Positions 46,411 through 55,361 of a stretch of DNA of 64,000 nt are shown in pieces. The stretch spans positions 2,374,722 to 2,438,721 of the forward strand of contig NZ_CP049865.1 in assembly GCF_011393335.1 (NCBI RefSeq), in the 5' to 3' direction. The position numbers were made by a program, and so were the translations under genes. Numbering within the stretch: position 1 is the stretch's first letter; each line of letters begins with the position of its first letter. The stretch is from Propioniciclava coleopterorum (GTDB taxonomy: Bacteria > Actinomycetota > Actinomycetes > Propionibacteriales > Propionibacteriaceae). The notes beneath the pieces are model-generated. The model saw only the letters and a list, made by a program, of their open reading frames with translations, did no database searches and was not told the DNA's origin.

Positions 46411-47529
46411 TCAGGCCAGCGGGAAGCGGAGCCCCGCCATGGCCGTCCCGTTCCAGCCGGGCGCGGTGATCTCGCCCGGGCGGACGGCGAACACGTCGCC
46501 GCCCTGGGCCAGCACCTGCACCACGATCATGGAGGACAGGTCGTAGCCGTCCTTGTCGTAGGCGATCGCGCCGGACGCGGTGTCCAGTGAGCCGCGGATC
46601 TCGGCGGTGAAGTCGTACACCATCGTGGAGACCGCCCCGGACGCCGTGGCGCGGGCGATGTCGGCCAGGTCGTGCGCCACCAGGCCGCCCGAGGTGCCGT
46701 CCATCAGCCGGGTGGCGAGGGCGTCCACCTGCGCGGCGTTGTGCCCGGGCAGCCGGACGCGGATGGCCTCGTCGATCTCGTGGCCCGCCAGCGCGTCGGG
46801 GGAGCCCTGCACGGTGACGAGCGGGTGGCCCGAGGCGTGGGCGTTGCGGTACAGGTCGAGCAGCGGCTGCGCGGCGAACAGGAACAGCGGGATGTCGCGG
46901 TCGACGCCGCGCAGTTCGGCCGTCACCGCGTCGGAGACCCGGCGGATGTAGGTGCTGAGCAGCACCTTCAGCCCCTCGTCGCCCACCAGGCGGCGGACGT
47001 GGTCCCGGTCGCGCACCGTGGCCCGGTTGGTGGCCTCGGCGACGTCGGCGATGCCGGTGCGCTCGATCTCGAGCTCGACCGCGCGGGTGGTCGCGGTGGC
47101 GTGCCACAGGTTCCAGCCGTCCGCCGACAGCGTGAGCGCGTAGGCCTCCTGCGGGGTGGTGACGGCGCGCACGAGTTGCCCGATGTCGTAGCGCGTCCCG
47201 ACCTGCACCTGGGGCTGCAGGATGTTGGGCAGCACGTAGGCCTCGTACCCGTCCTCGGCGAGGAACAGGGCGATCGACCCGGCCAGCTCCGACCACACGT
47301 CGCTCGCGGCGAAGGCGTCCCACTGCGCGCGCAGCGCGTCCTCGACGGCGGGGCGGACCCCGGTCTCCCGCACCTGGCGCAGCGCGTCGTCGACGGCGCT
47401 CTTCAGGGCGAGGCGGCTCGCCGGCCGGTCGGCGGGGTCGGTCGGCGCGTAGATCGTGAGGGCGCGCTCGTGGGGCTTGCCCAGCCGGGTCAGGTCGTCG
47501 AGGTCGGGTAGCCGGTAGCGGGTTGGCAT
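46411..47529 (-). CDS. baeRF-family (archaeo-eukaryotic release-factor-like) protein
   Basis: 372 residues. The layout resembles bacterial archaeo-eukaryotic RF1-like (baeRF) proteins, probably the baeRF11 group: RALTIYAPTDPADRPASRL near the start, an Ile/Val-rich core (GSIALFLAEDGYEAYVLPN), AYALTLSADGWNLWHATATTRAVEL, and a C-terminal domain ending GLRFPLA. Such proteins are proposed to act at ribosomes or on tRNA-linked peptides; no biochemical role here. A strong AAGGAGTT lies before ATG 47529. It diverges from the sugar operon. Confidence 0.7.
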   Translation of the reverse strand: MPTRYRLPDLDDLTRLGKPHERALTIYAPTDPADRPASRLALKSAVDDALRQVRETGVRPAVEDALRAQWDAFAASDVWSELAGSIALFLAEDGYEAYVLPNILQPQVQVGTRYDIGQLVRAVTTPQEAYALTLSADGWNLWHATATTRAVELEIERTGIADVAEATNRATVRDRDHVRRLVGDEGLKVLLSTYIRRVSDAVTAELRGVDRDIPLFLFAAQPLLDLYRNAHASGHPLVTVQGSPDALAGHEIDEAIRVRLPGHNAAQVDALATRLMDGTSGGLVAHDLADIARATASGAVSTMVYDFTAEIRGSLDTASGAIAYDKDGYDLSSMIVVQVLAQGGDVFAVRPGEITAPGWNGTAMAGLRFPLA

Positions 47530-47756
47530 CTGGGTAACTCCTTCGATTTTGGCCCCTCAAGACTAAAAGTTTCGTTGAGGTTTCTCCTAATCAACGATGA
47601 ATAACTTGCCTCGACGTCGACACAATGAACACCGTTGTGAATCACGGAATGATTGGTAAGCCTTGCCTCACGCTGAGGCGCAATTCCTCCGATAACGGCG
47701 AAATCAGGATGGACGCATCCTCCCGATCATGTTATCAAACCGTTACCCGGGCCGGC

Positions 47757-47785
47757 TTGACGGACGCCCCGCGCTGAGGTGGACT
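47757..47785 (+). promoter_or_regulatory. Possible promoter of the sugar operon
   Basis: TTGACG at 47757-47762 is followed after 17 bp by TGGACT (47780-47785), a weak -10. Its start site would fall near 47791, just before the first operator, an arrangement that would allow repression by a LacI protein. Confidence 0.35.
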
Positions 47786-47797
47786 CTTCCCAACCAC

Positions 47798-47844
47798 TGA
47801 GAGCGCTCTCACCTCTCGTGAACCATCGGGTGAGAGCGCTCCCA
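47798..47844. promoter_or_regulatory. Two LacI-family operators
   Basis: TGAGAGCGCTCTCA (47798-47811) is a perfect 14-bp palindrome with central CG, as expected for LacI/GalR-type binding. TGAGAGCGCTCCCA (47831-47844) is a second copy with one mismatch. Their centres are 33 bp apart, about three helical turns, so both face the same side of the DNA. They lie 46-92 bp upstream of the binding-protein gene. Confidence 0.85.
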
Positions 47845-47889
47845 GCAGGCCAGGCGGGGGGCCCGCCGCACACTGACGAAGGAGTTACA

Positions 47890-49197
47890 GTGCGCAAGCA
47901 ACGCAAGGCGGCCATCGCAACGATCAGTGCGTTGGCGCTCGCCCTGACCGCCTGTGCCGGCGGAGGCGCGGGAACCACCCCGACCGCCGCGTCCACGGCG
48001 ACCGGCGGCGGCGAGCAGAAGATCACGCTCACCGTGGCGACGTTCAACGAGTTCGGCTACGAGGACCTCGTGAAGGAGTACACCAAGCTCCACCCGAACA
48101 TCACCGTCGAGCACAAGAAGGCCGCGACCGCCGACGAGGCGCGCGAGAACCTCAACACCCGCCTGGCGGCCGGCTCCGGCCTGTCCGACGTCGAGGCGAT
48201 CGAGGTCGACTGGGTGCCCGAGATGATGCAGTACGCCGACAAGTTCGTCGACCTGAAGGATCCCGCGCTCAAGGGCCGCTGGATCGGCTGGAAGGAGGCC
48301 TCGGCCACCACCAAGGACGGCAAGCTGATCGGCTACGGCACCGACATCGGACCGGAGGGCATCTGCTACCGCTCCGACCTGTTCGCCAAGGCGGGGCTCC
48401 CGACCGACCGCGCCGAGGTGGCCAAGCTGCTCGCCGGCGACTGGGACACCTACTTCTCGGTCGGCAAGCAGTTCGTCACCAAGACGAACATCCCGTGGTA
48501 CGACGCCTCCGACGGCGTCTTCCAGGGCATGATCAACCAGATCGACAACCCGTTCGAGACCTCCGACGGCAAGCCGATCCCGCTGGGCGACAACGCCAAG
48601 ATGAAGGCGACCTACGACAAGCTCATGAAGGCGTCGGTGGACGACAACCTGTCGGCCAACCTCGCCCAGTGGAGCCCCGACTGGGTCAACGCCTTCCAGA
48701 AGGACGGTTTCGCGACGATGCTGTGCCCGGGCTGGATGCTGGGCGTCATCGAGGGCAACGCCAAGGGCGTCACCGGCTGGGACATCGCCGACGTATTCCC
48801 CGGCGGCGGCGGCAACTGGGGCGGCTCGTTCCTGACCGTCCCGGCCCAGGGCAAGCACCAGGCCGAGGCGAAGGCGCTGGCCAACTGGCTGACGGCCCCC
48901 GAGCAGCAGCTCAAGGCCTTCAAGTCCAAGGGCACGTTCCCGAGCCAGGTGGAGGCCATGAAGTCCGACACCCTGCTCAGCTCGACGAACACCTTCTTCA
49001 ACAACGCGCCGACCGGCAAGATCCTCACCAGCCGCGCCAACGCGATCACGGTGACGCCGTTCAAGGGACCGAACTACTTCTCGATCCGCGCGCTGACCTC
49101 GGACGCCATCAACCGCGTCGACGTGGACGCCACCGACGATCGCGAGGCCTCCTGGGCCAAGGCGGTCGCCGCGTACAAGGACCTCGGCCTCGGCTGA
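47890..49197 (+). CDS. Sugar ABC transporter substrate-binding lipoprotein
   Basis: 435 residues, GTG start at 47890 with GAAGGAG. A lipoprotein signal (KQRKAAIATISALALALTAC) ends at the lipobox Cys. The mature protein is a family-1 extracellular solute-binding protein: TLTVATFNEFGYEDLVKEY, VEAIEVDWVPEMM, GYGTDIGPEGICYRSDLF, PGGGGNWGGSFLTVPAQG. It captures a saccharide outside the membrane for the two permeases downstream; the GH1 gene suggests a beta-glucoside. Repressed, presumably, by LacI acting at the two operators. Confidence 0.92.
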   Translation: MRKQRKAAIATISALALALTACAGGGAGTTPTAASTATGGGEQKITLTVATFNEFGYEDLVKEYTKLHPNITVEHKKAATADEARENLNTRLAAGSGLSDVEAIEVDWVPEMMQYADKFVDLKDPALKGRWIGWKEASATTKDGKLIGYGTDIGPEGICYRSDLFAKAGLPTDRAEVAKLLAGDWDTYFSVGKQFVTKTNIPWYDASDGVFQGMINQIDNPFETSDGKPIPLGDNAKMKATYDKLMKASVDDNLSANLAQWSPDWVNAFQKDGFATMLCPGWMLGVIEGNAKGVTGWDIADVFPGGGGNWGGSFLTVPAQGKHQAEAKALANWLTAPEQQLKAFKSKGTFPSQVEAMKSDTLLSSTNTFFNNAPTGKILTSRANAITVTPFKGPNYFSIRALTSDAINRVDVDATDDREASWAKAVAAYKDLGLG

Positions 49198-49278
49198 TCC
49201 TCCTGGGGTGCCGGCGTTCCACGGGGCGCCGGCACCCGCCATGTCCAGCCCGTCCGTCACCGACCGCAGGAGGTCATC

Positions 49279-50261
49279 ATGGCTGCCCACGGCACCGCCC
49301 AGGGGCGACGCTCACCTGGCGACAGCGGCTCTCGCGGATCGACGTCCGCTGGTCGCCCTACCTCTACATCGCCCCCTTCTTCATCGTCTTCGCGATCGTG
49401 GGGCTCTACCCGCTGCTCTACACCGCCTACGTCTCAATGCACCAGTGGCACCTCATCGGCGGCCAGGGCGACTTCGTCGGCCTGCAGAACTACGTCGACG
49501 TCGTGCAGCAGGAGCGCTTCACCCGCGCCCTGGTCAACACGTTCTCGATCTTCCTGCTCAGCTCGGTGCCGCAGGTGATCGCCGCGATCGTCATCGCCGC
49601 CATCCTGGACGCCAACCTGCGCGCCAAGACCTTCTGGCGGATGGGCGTCCTGGTGCCCTACGTCGTGGCCCCGGTGGCGGTCTCGCTGATCTTCTCCAAG
49701 ATCTTCGCCGACCAGTCGGGCCTCATCAACACGCTCCTGACGGGGTGGGGGCTCGACCCGATCGGCTTCCACTCCGACCGCTGGGCCTCCCACGTCGCCA
49801 TCGCCGCCATGGTCAACTTCCGCTGGACCGGGTACAACGCCCTGATCTTCCTCGCCGCCATGCAGGCGGTGCCGCGCGACCTCTACGAGGCCGCCATCGT
49901 CGACGGGGCGAGCCGCGTCCGGCAGTTCTTCAGCGTGACCGTGCCGATGCTGCGGCCCACCATCATCTTCGTCATCATCACCTCGACCATCGGCGGGCTG
50001 CAGATCTTCGATGAGCCGCGCATGTACGACACGCTCGGCCTGGGCGGCGCCGACCGGCAGTGGATGACGATGACGATGTTCCTCTACGAGCTCGGCTGGG
50101 GCGCCCAGAAGAGCTTCGGCCGCGCCGCAGCCGTCGCGTGGATCCTGTTCTTCATCATCGTCGCCATCGGCATGGTCAACTTCGCCCTGACCAGGCGCAT
50201 CGCCTCCGGGGACGCCCCGCGCGTCCGCCGGCGGCGTCCCCGGAAGGAGGTCGTGCGATGA
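49279..50261 (+). CDS. Sugar ABC transporter permease 1, frameshifted near the N-terminus
   Basis: The ATG at 49279 (AGGAGG upstream) starts MAAHGTAQG, after which the frame must shift; adding one G to the GGGG run at 49302-49305 continues with ATLTWRQRLSRIDVRWSPYL. The rest is a six-helix MalF/UgpA-type permease (YIAPFFIVFAIVGLYPLLYT, FWRMGVLVPYVVAPVAVSLI) with the EAA loop EAAIVDGASRVRQFFSVTVP. About 328 residues after correction. The stop overlaps the permease 2 ATG by 4 bp. Confidence 0.9.
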
Positions 50262-51190
50262 ACTCCGTCGCCGCCGTCGAACAGACCGCCGGCAAGGCGG
50301 CCGCCCGCGCCGCCAAGCGCCGCCGCGAGGCCGCGTCCGGACGCCGCCCCCAGCGCGGCTACGGCGCCGAGCGCCGGCCGCCGTGGATCACCTACGCGCT
50401 GCTGGTCGTGGTGCTCCTGATCTCGGCGTACCCGCTGTACTTCGCGTTCCTGCTGGCGTCCTCCGACGTCGCCACGATCGCGCGCAACCCGATCCCGTCG
50501 CTGCTGCCCGAGCCGCACCTGTGGGAGAACCTCGGCCGGGTGCTGTCCTCCGACATCAACTTCTGGCCCGCCGTGGTGAACTCGATCCTGGTCGCCGTCA
50601 TCACCGCCTTCTCGGTGGTGCTGTTCTCGACGCTGGCCGGGTTCTCGTTCGCGAAGCTGAACTTCCGCGGACGCGGGCCGCTGCTGGTGTTCGTGATCGC
50701 CACCATGGCCGCCCCGACGCAGCTGGGCATCGTGCCCCTGTTCATCGTGATGTCGAAGCTCGGCTGGGTCGGGCAGTTGCAGGCCGTCATCGTCCCCGGG
50801 ATGGTCACCGCGTTCGGCGTGTTCTGGATGACCCAGTACCTGCAGGAGGCGCTGCCGTACGAACTCGTCGAGGCCGCGCGCGTCGACGGGTGCTCGATGA
50901 TCCGGACGTTCTGGCACGTCGCGCTCCCCGCGGCGCGGCCGGCGGCGGCGATGCTCGCCCTGTTCACGTTCGTCGGGTCCTGGACCAACTTCTTCTGGCC
51001 GTTCGTCGTCCTGGGGTCGAGCAACCCCACCCTGCCCGTCGCGCTGCAACTGCTGCAGGCGACCTACTTCAAGGACTACTCGCTCATCATGGCCGGCGTC
51101 GTCATCGCGACCCTGCCGCTGCTGCTGGTCTTCGTCGTCGCCGGACGCCAACTCGTGTCCGGCATCATGCAAGGAGCCGTGAAGGGATGA
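50258..51190 (+). CDS. Sugar ABC transporter permease 2
   Basis: 310 residues, MalG/UgpE type. A ~45-residue basic cytosolic tail precedes six helices (ITYALLVVVLLISAYPLYFA, VFVIATMAAPTQLGIVPLFI, PAAAMLALFTFVGSWTNFFW). The EAA loop is ELVEAARVDGCSMIRTFWHV. ATG 50258 has GGAAGGAGG. It pairs with permease 1; no ATP-binding subunit is encoded in the operon. The stop overlaps the GH1 start. Confidence 0.93.
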   Translation: MNSVAAVEQTAGKAAARAAKRRREAASGRRPQRGYGAERRPPWITYALLVVVLLISAYPLYFAFLLASSDVATIARNPIPSLLPEPHLWENLGRVLSSDINFWPAVVNSILVAVITAFSVVLFSTLAGFSFAKLNFRGRGPLLVFVIATMAAPTQLGIVPLFIVMSKLGWVGQLQAVIVPGMVTAFGVFWMTQYLQEALPYELVEAARVDGCSMIRTFWHVALPAARPAAAMLALFTFVGSWTNFFWPFVVLGSSNPTLPVALQLLQATYFKDYSLIMAGVVIATLPLLLVFVVAGRQLVSGIMQGAVKG

Positions 51191-52632
51191 CCTCCACCAC
51201 CGACCTCACCACGTCCGAGCTGACGTTCCCCGCCGGGTTCTCGTTCGGGACGGCCACCGCGGCCTACCAGATCGAGGGCGCCGCCGCCGAGGACGGCCGC
51301 CGCGACTCGATCTGGGACGCCTTCTGCCGCGTCCCCGGGGCGGTGATCGGCGGGGACAGCGGCGAGGTGGTGTGCGACCACTACCACCGGATGCCCGCGG
51401 ACGTCGACCTCATCGCCGACCTCGGCCTGGACACCTACCGGTTCTCGACGTCGTGGGCGCGGGTGTGCCCCGACGGCGGGCCGGCCAACCCCGCCGGGGT
51501 CGACTTCTACTCCCGGCTGGTGGACGAACTGCTCGACCGCGGCGTCCGGCCGTGGCTGACGCTGTACCACTGGGACCTGCCCCAGGCGCTGCAGGAGGCC
51601 GGCGGCTGGGTGAACCGCGACACCGCCCATCGGTTCGCCGACTACGCGCAGGTGATGGTGGACGCCCTCGGCGACCGCGTCGACGTCTGGACCACGCTGA
51701 ACGAGCCGTGGTGCTCGTCGTTCCTGTCGTACGCGGCCGGCGAGCACGCGCCGGGGCACACGTCGCCGTCCGAGGCCGTGGACGCCGCCCACCACCTGTT
51801 GCTCGCCCACGGCCTGGGCGTCCAGGTGCTGCGCGGGCACGGCCGCGACCTCACCGTGGGCATCACCACCAACCACACCGTCGCCGACCCGGCCGACCCG
51901 GACGATCCCGGCGACGTGGACGCCGCCCGCCGGATCGACGGTGCTTTCAACCGGGTGTTCCTCGACCCGATCTTCCGGGGCGACTACCCGGCCGACGTGC
52001 TGGAGGACATGTCCTGGGCCGGTCTCGGGCGCGTGGCGCGCGAGGGCGACATGGCGCTCATCAGCGCCCCGATCGACGTGCTGGGCGTCAACTACTACAA
52101 CGGCGGCGCCTTCGCCGCGCCCGACCCCCGCGTGCACGAGCCGCTCACGCACCCCGGACCCGGGGGCCTGCTGCGCCGCAGCCCCTACGTCGGGTCCGAG
52201 CGGGTCCGCGGGGTGTCGCGCGGCCTGCCCGTGACCGACATGGGCTGGGAGATCCAGCCCGACGGGCTCACGCGGCTGCTGCTGCGGCTGCAGCGCGAGT
52301 ACACCGGGCCGGCCGGGATCCCCATGGTCATCACCGAGAACGGGGCCGCGTTCCCCGACGTCGCGGACGCCGGAGGGTTCGTCCAGGACCACGACCGGAT
52401 CGCCTACCTGCGCGACCACCTCGCCGCCGTGCACGCCGCGCTCGAGCAGGGCGCCGACGTGCGCGGCTACCTGGTCTGGTCGCTGCTGGACAACTTCGAA
52501 TGGGCCTGGGGCTGCGGCAAACGGTTCGGGATCGTCCACGTGGACTTCGACACCCTGGAACGGACGCCCAAGGCGTCCGCGCAGTGGTATTCCGGAGTCG
52601 CGCGGACCGGACGTGTCACGCTCGTGTCCTGA
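51187..52632 (+). CDS. bglA: Beta-glucosidase, glycoside hydrolase family 1
   Basis: 481 residues. The acid/base Glu is E173 in TLNEPW and the nucleophile is E384 in VITENGAAF; FGTATAAYQIEGA near the start and DNFEWAWGCGKRFGIVHVD near the end are classical GH1 segments. It is cytosolic (no signal peptide), so it hydrolyses imported beta-glucosides such as cellobiose. The ATG overlaps the permease 2 stop (ATGA) and its stop overlaps the lacI start (TGATG). Confidence 0.95.
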   Translation: MTSTTDLTTSELTFPAGFSFGTATAAYQIEGAAAEDGRRDSIWDAFCRVPGAVIGGDSGEVVCDHYHRMPADVDLIADLGLDTYRFSTSWARVCPDGGPANPAGVDFYSRLVDELLDRGVRPWLTLYHWDLPQALQEAGGWVNRDTAHRFADYAQVMVDALGDRVDVWTTLNEPWCSSFLSYAAGEHAPGHTSPSEAVDAAHHLLLAHGLGVQVLRGHGRDLTVGITTNHTVADPADPDDPGDVDAARRIDGAFNRVFLDPIFRGDYPADVLEDMSWAGLGRVAREGDMALISAPIDVLGVNYYNGGAFAAPDPRVHEPLTHPGPGGLLRRSPYVGSERVRGVSRGLPVTDMGWEIQPDGLTRLLLRLQREYTGPAGIPMVITENGAAFPDVADAGGFVQDHDRIAYLRDHLAAVHAALEQGADVRGYLVWSLLDNFEWAWGCGKRFGIVHVDFDTLERTPKASAQWYSGVARTGRVTLVS

Positions 52633-53657
52633 TGAAGGAACACGATCACGCGGGCCGCCCCCGGGCCACGCTGGAGGATGTCGCACGCGAAGCGGGGGTG
52701 TCGCGGGCGACGGCGTCCCGCGCGATCCGCGGCGGCGACCTCGTCAGCAGCGCCAACCGCGAGGCCGTCCAGGAGGCCGTGGAGCGGCTCGGCTACGTGC
52801 CGAACCCCGCCGCCCGCAGCCTCGTCACCCGGCAGACCGACACCATCGCGGTGGTCGTGCCCGAGCACGACGACCGGATCTTCTCCGACCCGTTCATCGG
52901 GCGCACGATCGCCGGCGTCGGCGAGGCGCTGGCGGACACGCCGCAGCAGGTCGTGCTGCTGATGCGCAGCCGCAGCCGCGGCAACGAGCAACTGGCCGCC
53001 TACCTGCGCGGCGGCCACGTCGACGGCATCGTCGTCGTCTCGCACCACCGCGACGACCACCTGGCGCGCGAGATCGCCCGCTCCCAGCTGCCGACGGCGT
53101 TCATCGGTCGTCCCCTGGAGGACGGCATCGACCTGCCCTACGTCGACCTCGACAACGTGGCGGGCGGACGCCTGGCCGCCGAGCGGCTCCTCGCGTCCGG
53201 GATGCGGCACCCCGCGACCGTCACCGGCCCGCAGGACATGGTGGCCGCGATCGACCGGCTCGCCGGCTGGGGCGAGGCGCTGCGCGCGGCCGGGCTCGAC
53301 GACTCGGTCCGCTACGAGGGCGACTTCACCATGCTGCCCGCCCAGGAACTCGGGCGGCGGCTGTTCGAGGAGCATCCCGAGGTCGACGGCGTGTTCGCGG
53401 CCAACGACCTCATCGCCGTCGGCGTGATGAACGCCGCGCGCGAGCGGGGGCTGCGGGTCCCCGGCGACGTGCGGATCGTCGGCTTCGACGACACGCCCCT
53501 GGGGATGTCGACGCACCCGCAGCTCACGAGCATCACCAACCCGGCCGGCGAGCTGGCGCGGATCGCGACCCAGCTCGTCCTGGACCAGTTGGCGGGGGAG
53601 CGGCCCGCCTGGCCGGTCATCCTGACGCCCGAGCTCGTGGCGCGCGAGAGCGCCTGA
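52632..53657 (+). CDS. LacI-family transcriptional repressor of the sugar operon
   Basis: 341 residues. The N-terminal HTH (LEDVAREAGVSRATASRAIR) and hinge (LGYVPNPAARSL) are typical; the periplasmic-binding-like core follows (DTIAVVVPEHDDRIFSDPF, DGIVVVSHH, VDGVFAANDLIAVGVMNAA, VGFDDTP). It is last in the operon it probably controls and should bind the palindromes at 47798 and 47831. The effector is presumably the imported sugar or a breakdown product. Confidence 0.94.
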   Translation: MKEHDHAGRPRATLEDVAREAGVSRATASRAIRGGDLVSSANREAVQEAVERLGYVPNPAARSLVTRQTDTIAVVVPEHDDRIFSDPFIGRTIAGVGEALADTPQQVVLLMRSRSRGNEQLAAYLRGGHVDGIVVVSHHRDDHLAREIARSQLPTAFIGRPLEDGIDLPYVDLDNVAGGRLAAERLLASGMRHPATVTGPQDMVAAIDRLAGWGEALRAAGLDDSVRYEGDFTMLPAQELGRRLFEEHPEVDGVFAANDLIAVGVMNAARERGLRVPGDVRIVGFDDTPLGMSTHPQLTSITNPAGELARIATQLVLDQLAGERPAWPVILTPELVARESA

Positions 53658-53674
53658 CCGCCCCCTGGGCCGTG

Positions 53675-54139
53675 TCAGCCGACGACGGCGGTCGGCTCGA
53701 TGCGGACCGGGAAGTTCACCGAGGCGGCGATGAAGCACCAGTCGTGCGCGTCCGCGTGGGCCGCCGCGGCGGCGTCCAGCATGCTCGCGTCGGTCACCGT
53801 GACCCGGGGACGCAGCACCGCCTCGACGAACCGGCCCCCGTTGCCCTCGGTCGTCAGCGTCCCGGTCGCCTCGTCGGCGTAGCCGGTGACGACGACGCCG
53901 CGGGTCACGGCCGCGTGCAGGTAGCTGAGCAGGTGGCACTCGGACAGGGCGGCGAGCAGCAGTTCCTCGGGGTTCCAGCGGGACGCGTCCCCGCGGAAGT
54001 GCGGGTCCGCCGAGGCGGCCACGTCCGGCTTGCCGGACGCCGCCAGGGTGACCGCGCGGTCGTAGTCGCGGTAGCCGGACGTCCCCGTGCCCCGGTCGCC
54101 GGTCCAGGTGGTGCTGACGGTGTAGCGGTGATCGGCCAT
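53675..54139 (-). CDS. OsmC-family peroxiredoxin-like protein
   Basis: 154 residues. OsmC hallmarks: GKPDVAASADPHFRGD, WNPEELLLAALSECHLLSYLH (first redox Cys) and AHDWCFIAASVNFPV (second Cys). These proteins reduce organic hydroperoxides. It is convergent with the LacI gene and divergent from ychF. Confidence 0.9.
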   Translation of the reverse strand: MADHRYTVSTTWTGDRGTGTSGYRDYDRAVTLAASGKPDVAASADPHFRGDASRWNPEELLLAALSECHLLSYLHAAVTRGVVVTGYADEATGTLTTEGNGGRFVEAVLRPRVTVTDASMLDAAAAAHADAHDWCFIAASVNFPVRIEPTAVVG

Positions 54140-54271
54140 GCGTCGAGTCTGCGGAACGGGTGCCCGTCGGTCAACGGCGCGGGCCGGTCGGCCGGTGGGG
54201 CGGCCGGGGCGGTTGCCCGGGAGGACCACCCGAATCGGCCCGCGGCGTCCGGGGCCATAAGATGGACGATC

Positions 54272-55345
54272 GTGGCACTCACCATCGGAATCGTCGGGCT
54301 CCCCAACGCGGGCAAGTCCACCCTGTTCAACGCGCTGACGCGCAACGACGTGCTCGCCGCGAACTACCCGTTCGCGACGATCGAGCCGAACGTGGGGGTG
54401 GTCGGAGTCCCCGACCCGCGCCTGGCGGGGCTGGCGAAGGTGTACGGCTCGGAGAAGATCATCCCCGCGACGGTCAGCTTCGTCGACATCGCCGGCATCG
54501 TGAAGGGCGCCTCCCAGGGCGAGGGCATGGGCAACGCGTTCCTGGCCAACATCCGCGAGGCGGACGCCATCTGCCAGGTCACGCGCGTCTTCGAGGACGC
54601 CGACGTGACGCACGTCGACGGCTCGGTGAACCCCGGCAACGACATCGACACCGTGACGACCGAGCTGATCCTGGCCGACCTGCAGACGCTGGAGAAGTCC
54701 ATCGTCCGGGTCGAGAAGGAGGCGCGCATCAAGAAGGAGGCGCGCCCCAAGCTCGAGGCGATGCAGGCCGCGATCGAGGTGCTGAACTCCGGCCGGACGG
54801 TGTTCGCCTCCGGCATGGACATCGCCGAGCTGAAGGACCTGTTCCTGCTGACGGCCAAGCCGTTCATCTACGTGTTCAACTGCGACCAGGACGAGCTGGC
54901 CAACGAGGCCCTGCAGGAGCGGATGAGCGAGCTGGTCGCCCCCGCCGAGGCGGTGTTCCTGGACGCCAAGTTCGAGTCCGAGCTGGTCGAGATGGACGAG
55001 GACGAGGCACGCGACTTCCTGGCGGAGATGGGCGTCGAGGAGCCCGGCCTGGACAAGCTGGCCCGCGCCGGTTACGAGACGCTGGGCCTGCAGAGCTACC
55101 TGACCGGCGGCCCCAAGGAGGCCCGCGCCTGGACGATCCGCAAGGGCGCCACCGCCCCCGAGGCCGCCGGCGTCATCCACACCGACTTCCAGAAGGGCTT
55201 CATCAAGGCCCAGATCGTCTCGTTCGACGACCTGATCTCGCTGGGCTCGGAGGCCGCGGTGAAGTCCGCGGGGAAGATGCGCCTGGAGGGCAAGGACTAC
55301 GTGATGGCCGACGGTGACGTGGTGGAGTTTAGATTCAACGTCTGA
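54272..55345 (+). CDS. ychF: Redox-regulated ribosome-binding ATPase YchF (Obg family)
   Basis: 357 residues. G1 GLPNAGKSTLFNAL, DIAGIVKGASQGEGMGN (G3) and the atypical FNCDQDEL instead of NKxD mark YchF, which prefers ATP. A TGS-type C-terminal domain ends VVEFRFNV. GTG 54272-54274 opens the conserved IGIVGLPNAG. The final codons (TTT AGA) are AT-rich and rare here, unlike the rest of the gene, and a GC-rich second copy of the same 3' end lies at 55663-55688. Confidence 0.96.
   Translation: MALTIGIVGLPNAGKSTLFNALTRNDVLAANYPFATIEPNVGVVGVPDPRLAGLAKVYGSEKIIPATVSFVDIAGIVKGASQGEGMGNAFLANIREADAICQVTRVFEDADVTHVDGSVNPGNDIDTVTTELILADLQTLEKSIVRVEKEARIKKEARPKLEAMQAAIEVLNSGRTVFASGMDIAELKDLFLLTAKPFIYVFNCDQDELANEALQERMSELVAPAEAVFLDAKFESELVEMDEDEARDFLAEMGVEEPGLDKLARAGYETLGLQSYLTGGPKEARAWTIRKGATAPEAAGVIHTDFQKGFIKAQIVSFDDLISLGSEAAVKSAGKMRLEGKDYVMADGDVVEFRFNV
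55317..55344 (+). other. Putative attachment-site copy A (3' end of ychF)
   Basis: The last codons of ychF plus stop, ACGTGGTGGAGTTTAGATTC and following. It matches 55663-55688 at about 21 of 26 positions, and the mismatches are confined to codon-silent or rare-codon changes such as TTTAGA against TTCCGG. Confidence 0.5.
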
Positions 55346-55361
55346 CCTCGATCAGGTCAGA
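55341..55361 (+). terminator. Weak hairpin after ychF
   Basis: TCTGACCT (55341-55348) pairs with AGGTCAGA (55354-55361) over a five-base loop, followed by ATAGATTT. It may end the ychF transcript, or be part of an integrase-binding dyad. Confidence 0.35.

Larger units (their letters stand above)
47530..47889. other. 360-bp divergent regulatory region, lower GC
   Basis: No gene. The left half (47545-47720) is markedly AT-richer than its surroundings and contains a CCTCAA/TTGAGG hairpin at about 47557-47582. The right half holds the sugar-operon promoter and two LacI-type operators. Confidence 0.8.
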
